26,055 bases of DNA from Candidatus Glassbacteria bacterium RIFCSPLOWO2_12_FULL_58_11 (GTDB taxonomy: Bacteria; Gemmatimonadota; Glassbacteria; GWA2-58-10). Both the position numbers and the translations under genes were made by a program. The notes under the pieces are model-generated. The model did not search any database, was not told the origin of the DNA, and was given only the letters and a program-made list of their open reading frames with translations. Numbering within the stretch: position 1 is the stretch's first letter; each line of letters opens with the position of its first letter. Shown in pieces: positions 24,332 through 26,055 of this stretch. The stretch covers positions 1-26,055 of the forward strand of contig MFIX01000187.1 in NCBI GenBank assembly GCA_001780825.1. The letters are read 5' to 3'.

Positions 24332-24691
24332 GACTGAGATTTCAATTCTGGAATCAAAAGTTTTCCGGAGAGCCAATCGGCGGAAACGTGTTCAGCAGAC
24401 AGAAATCCACCCTGAAATCTCTCTAAAAACAGAAAAGCCGCGGACCGTAAAGGCCTGCGGCTTTTGTATTTTCCGCGGATGTCCTGTCTGCTCTCTATGG
24501 TTTCAATTTATTTCTCATAATAGAACAAGTTACCCTAAGATTCTGCAAGGATGCTTGATAAATTAAGCCATCCTCGATAAAGTTCCTGAAGCGGATCTGT
24601 CGCTGTATATGATGCCGGTTCAATTCCCACCGTTCTCCATCCAGGATTGAATTTTCGAGATTAGAGGCTTTTAACTGGGGAGTGACTGTAA
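24332..24691. other. Intergenic region between esterase and serine hydrolase
   Basis: This 360-bp stretch contains the esterase terminator (24433-24470). The rest, about 220 bp, should hold the promoter of the serine hydrolase, but I see no clear -35/-10 pair and no gene. Confidence 0.5.
24433..24470 (+). terminator. Terminator after the esterase-dockerin gene
   Basis: The arms AAAAGCCGC (24433-24441) and GCGGCTTTT (24457-24465) pair perfectly around a 15-nt loop that can pair further (GG/CC), and the 3' arm ends in a T-rich stretch. It lies about 100 bp beyond the esterase stop. The A-rich 5' arm would let it work on the opposite strand too. Confidence 0.8.
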
Positions 24692-26055
24692 ATGAAAAAA
24701 ACCCTCGCCTTGCTGCCCGCCCTGCTCGCCGGCCTGCTGAGCTGCATTTCGAGCGGCAACCGCGCCGCGGTGGGCGGGCCTGGAACGGTCCCGGCGGCCC
24801 GGATCGACAGCCTGGTGACCTCGCAGCTCGATTCCGGCGGGCCGGGCTGCGCCGTGGCGGTCTACCGGGACGGCGCGATTGTCTTCGAAAAAGGTTATGG
24901 GCTGGCCAACCTGGACTGGCGCCTGCCGGTCACCCCCGCCACCATGTTCGACATAGCATCCATATCCAAGCAGTTCACCGCCGCCTGTATCCTCATGCTC
25001 GCCGAGCGCGGGCAGCTTTCGCTGGATGACGATATCCGCAAGTCCATCCCCGAATTTCCGGATTACGGCAGCCGGATCGAAATCCGGCACCTGCTCAATC
25101 ACACCAGCGGCATCCGGGACTGGGTCTGGCTGCTGGCCCTGGGCGGAATACCTTTTGAAAACATCCTTTCCCGCCAGGACCTTTACCGGATTATCTACCG
25201 TCAGCAGGCCCTGGCCTTCGCTCCGGGCGAGCAGTACAAATACAGCAATTCCGGCTACAACCTCCTGGCCCTGATCGTGGAACGGGTCGCCGGCCTGCCC
25301 TTTGAGGAATTCGTGGCGAAAGAGATTTTCCAGCCCCTCGGCATGCGGCACACGTGCATCCTCGATGACCGCCGCATGATAATCCCCAACCGGGCCTTCG
25401 GCTACGTCCCCGCCAGGGACGGCGGATACTGCATGGAACAATACTTCAACCCCGCGATGGTTGGCTCCAGCAACATCCACACTACTGTGGAAGATCTTTT
25501 TCTCTGGGATCAGAATTATTACACCCATAAGGCCGGGCCGCCGGACCTGACCGAAAAGATGGAGGAGCGGGGAGTATTGAACGACGGCGATACCATCGCT
25601 TATGCCTGCGGCCTGGAAGTCCGGCAGTACAGGGGGCTGAAAACTGTCAGCCACGGGGGCGACTGGGCCGGCTTTCTGGCCTGCATGCTGCGCTTTCCGG
25701 ACCAGAGATTTACCGCGGTCTGCCTGGCCAATACCCAGGCCTTCAATCCCGCGCGGCTCTGCCACAAAATCGCCGACCTGTGCCTGGCGGAGAGCTTCGC
25801 TCAGGCAGGCGACGCCGCGCTGGAAGATCGTCCTGCTGAACGGAAACCGGTCACGATCGATCCCGCGCTTTACAATGACTACAGCGGGACATACCAGGCA
25901 GAAGGCGGAAAGAAAATCGGGGTAAGACCGGACAGCGGACATTTGACGGGTTCATTCGAGGGCGAGCCGGAATTCGAAATGCTGCCCGCCTCCGACAACG
26001 AGTTCTTGCTGCGGGGAAGAAATGTCCTGATTAGCTTTATGAGGGATGAGAAAAA
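24692..26055 (+). CDS. Lipoprotein serine hydrolase, class C beta-lactamase family (partial)
   Basis: This open frame runs from ATG 24692 off the right edge, with at least 454 codons and no stop. The start MKKTLALLPALLAGLLSC gives a lipoprotein signal with C18. The serine hydrolase domain (PF00144 type) has FDIASISKQF with nucleophile S90 and K93 (SxxK), YSNSGYN with the YxN motif near residue 184, and SHGGDWAGF (the HxG third motif) near 320. Such proteins include D-aminopeptidases, esterases and penicillin-binding-like enzymes, and few are true beta-lactamases. A second domain begins after about residue 385 (YNDYSGTYQAEGG), as in family members with a C-terminal lipocalin-like domain. A GGGGAG ribosome binding site lies about 10 nt upstream. 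Confidence 0.88.
   Translation, partial: MKKTLALLPALLAGLLSCISSGNRAAVGGPGTVPAARIDSLVTSQLDSGGPGCAVAVYRDGAIVFEKGYGLANLDWRLPVTPATMFDIASISKQFTAACILMLAERGQLSLDDDIRKSIPEFPDYGSRIEIRHLLNHTSGIRDWVWLLALGGIPFENILSRQDLYRIIYRQQALAFAPGEQYKYSNSGYNLLALIVERVAGLPFEEFVAKEIFQPLGMRHTCILDDRRMIIPNRAFGYVPARDGGYCMEQYFNPAMVGSSNIHTTVEDLFLWDQNYYTHKAGPPDLTEKMEERGVLNDGDTIAYACGLEVRQYRGLKTVSHGGDWAGFLACMLRFPDQRFTAVCLANTQAFNPARLCHKIADLCLAESFAQAGDAALEDRPAERKPVTIDPALYNDYSGTYQAEGGKKIGVRPDSGHLTGSFEGEPEFEMLPASDNEFLLRGRNVLISFMRDEK

Noticed and set aside
24611..24640. T-arm-like GGTTCAATTCCC sequence, possible tRNA remnant
   Set aside because: The flanking bases do not form a five-pair stem and no acceptor, anticodon or D arm can be found nearby.
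24671..25942. A 423-codon minus-strand open frame over the serine hydrolase
   Set aside because: The plus strand carries SxxK, YxN and HxG motifs, a lipoprotein signal and a ribosome binding site; the antisense frame has none and is a by-product of high GC.

Overview
The window looks like part of a bacterial chromosome with a high-GC core. The core genes are recognisable by their motifs, but no marker names the species. Four traits together suggest a candidate phylum of the FCB group or a neighbour (Latescibacterota-, Zixibacteria- or Glassbacteria-like): a type-9-secretion-like C-terminal sorting domain on a giant surface protein, a type I dockerin on a secreted esterase, a BamD-like TPR lipoprotein with a CxYYxTFxA start, and the thrU-tyrU-glyT-thrT-tuf order. 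The phylum is inference, not proof.

Core block (1-8022, all minus strand). Reading leftwards: smpB, a gap with REP-like hairpins, then a compact run of an N-acetylmuramoyl-L-alanine amidase, a TPR lipoprotein, pyrK, pyrD, pyrE and cysS. After these comes a strong sigma-70-type promoter that drives tRNA-Thr(TGT), tRNA-Tyr(GTA), tRNA-Gly(TCC), tRNA-Thr(GGT) and the start of tuf, which runs off the left edge. The pyr genes make the last steps to OMP and sit inside a cell-envelope operon with overlapping reading frames.

Accessory block (about 8375-20200). A tRNA-Leu(CAG) gene on the plus strand has a perfect-consensus promoter and its own terminator. Its 3' end, terminator and downstream sequence form a unit of about 162 bp. 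One unit plus the start of another lies next to the tRNA (8375-8560). A diverged unit, with degenerate tRNA-Leu 3' sequence, lies 11.3 kb away (19691-19880). Between the two clusters are five genes, all on the minus strand and by eye more AT-rich than the core: a PAS histidine kinase, an NtrC-type sigma-54 response regulator, a 1476-residue secreted protein of about 12 choice-of-anchor-D/HYDIN-like domains with a sorting domain, and two divergent HD-GYP-like proteins. Each of the two transcription units downstream of the regulator has a sigma-54-like promoter candidate with one mismatch in an invariant dinucleotide. My reading is a self-contained sensor, regulator, adhesin and second-messenger cassette carried in a tRNA-Leu-associated island that has lost, or never had, an integrase.

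Right block (20206-26055, plus strand). An AT-rich gene for a multi-span membrane protein with a spermidine-synthase-like domain that appears to lack the catalytic aspartate is followed by a return to high GC: a secreted sialate-O-acetylesterase-like SGNH hydrolase with a C-terminal dockerin and a strong terminator, then a lipoprotein serine hydrolase of the class C beta-lactamase family cut off by the window edge.
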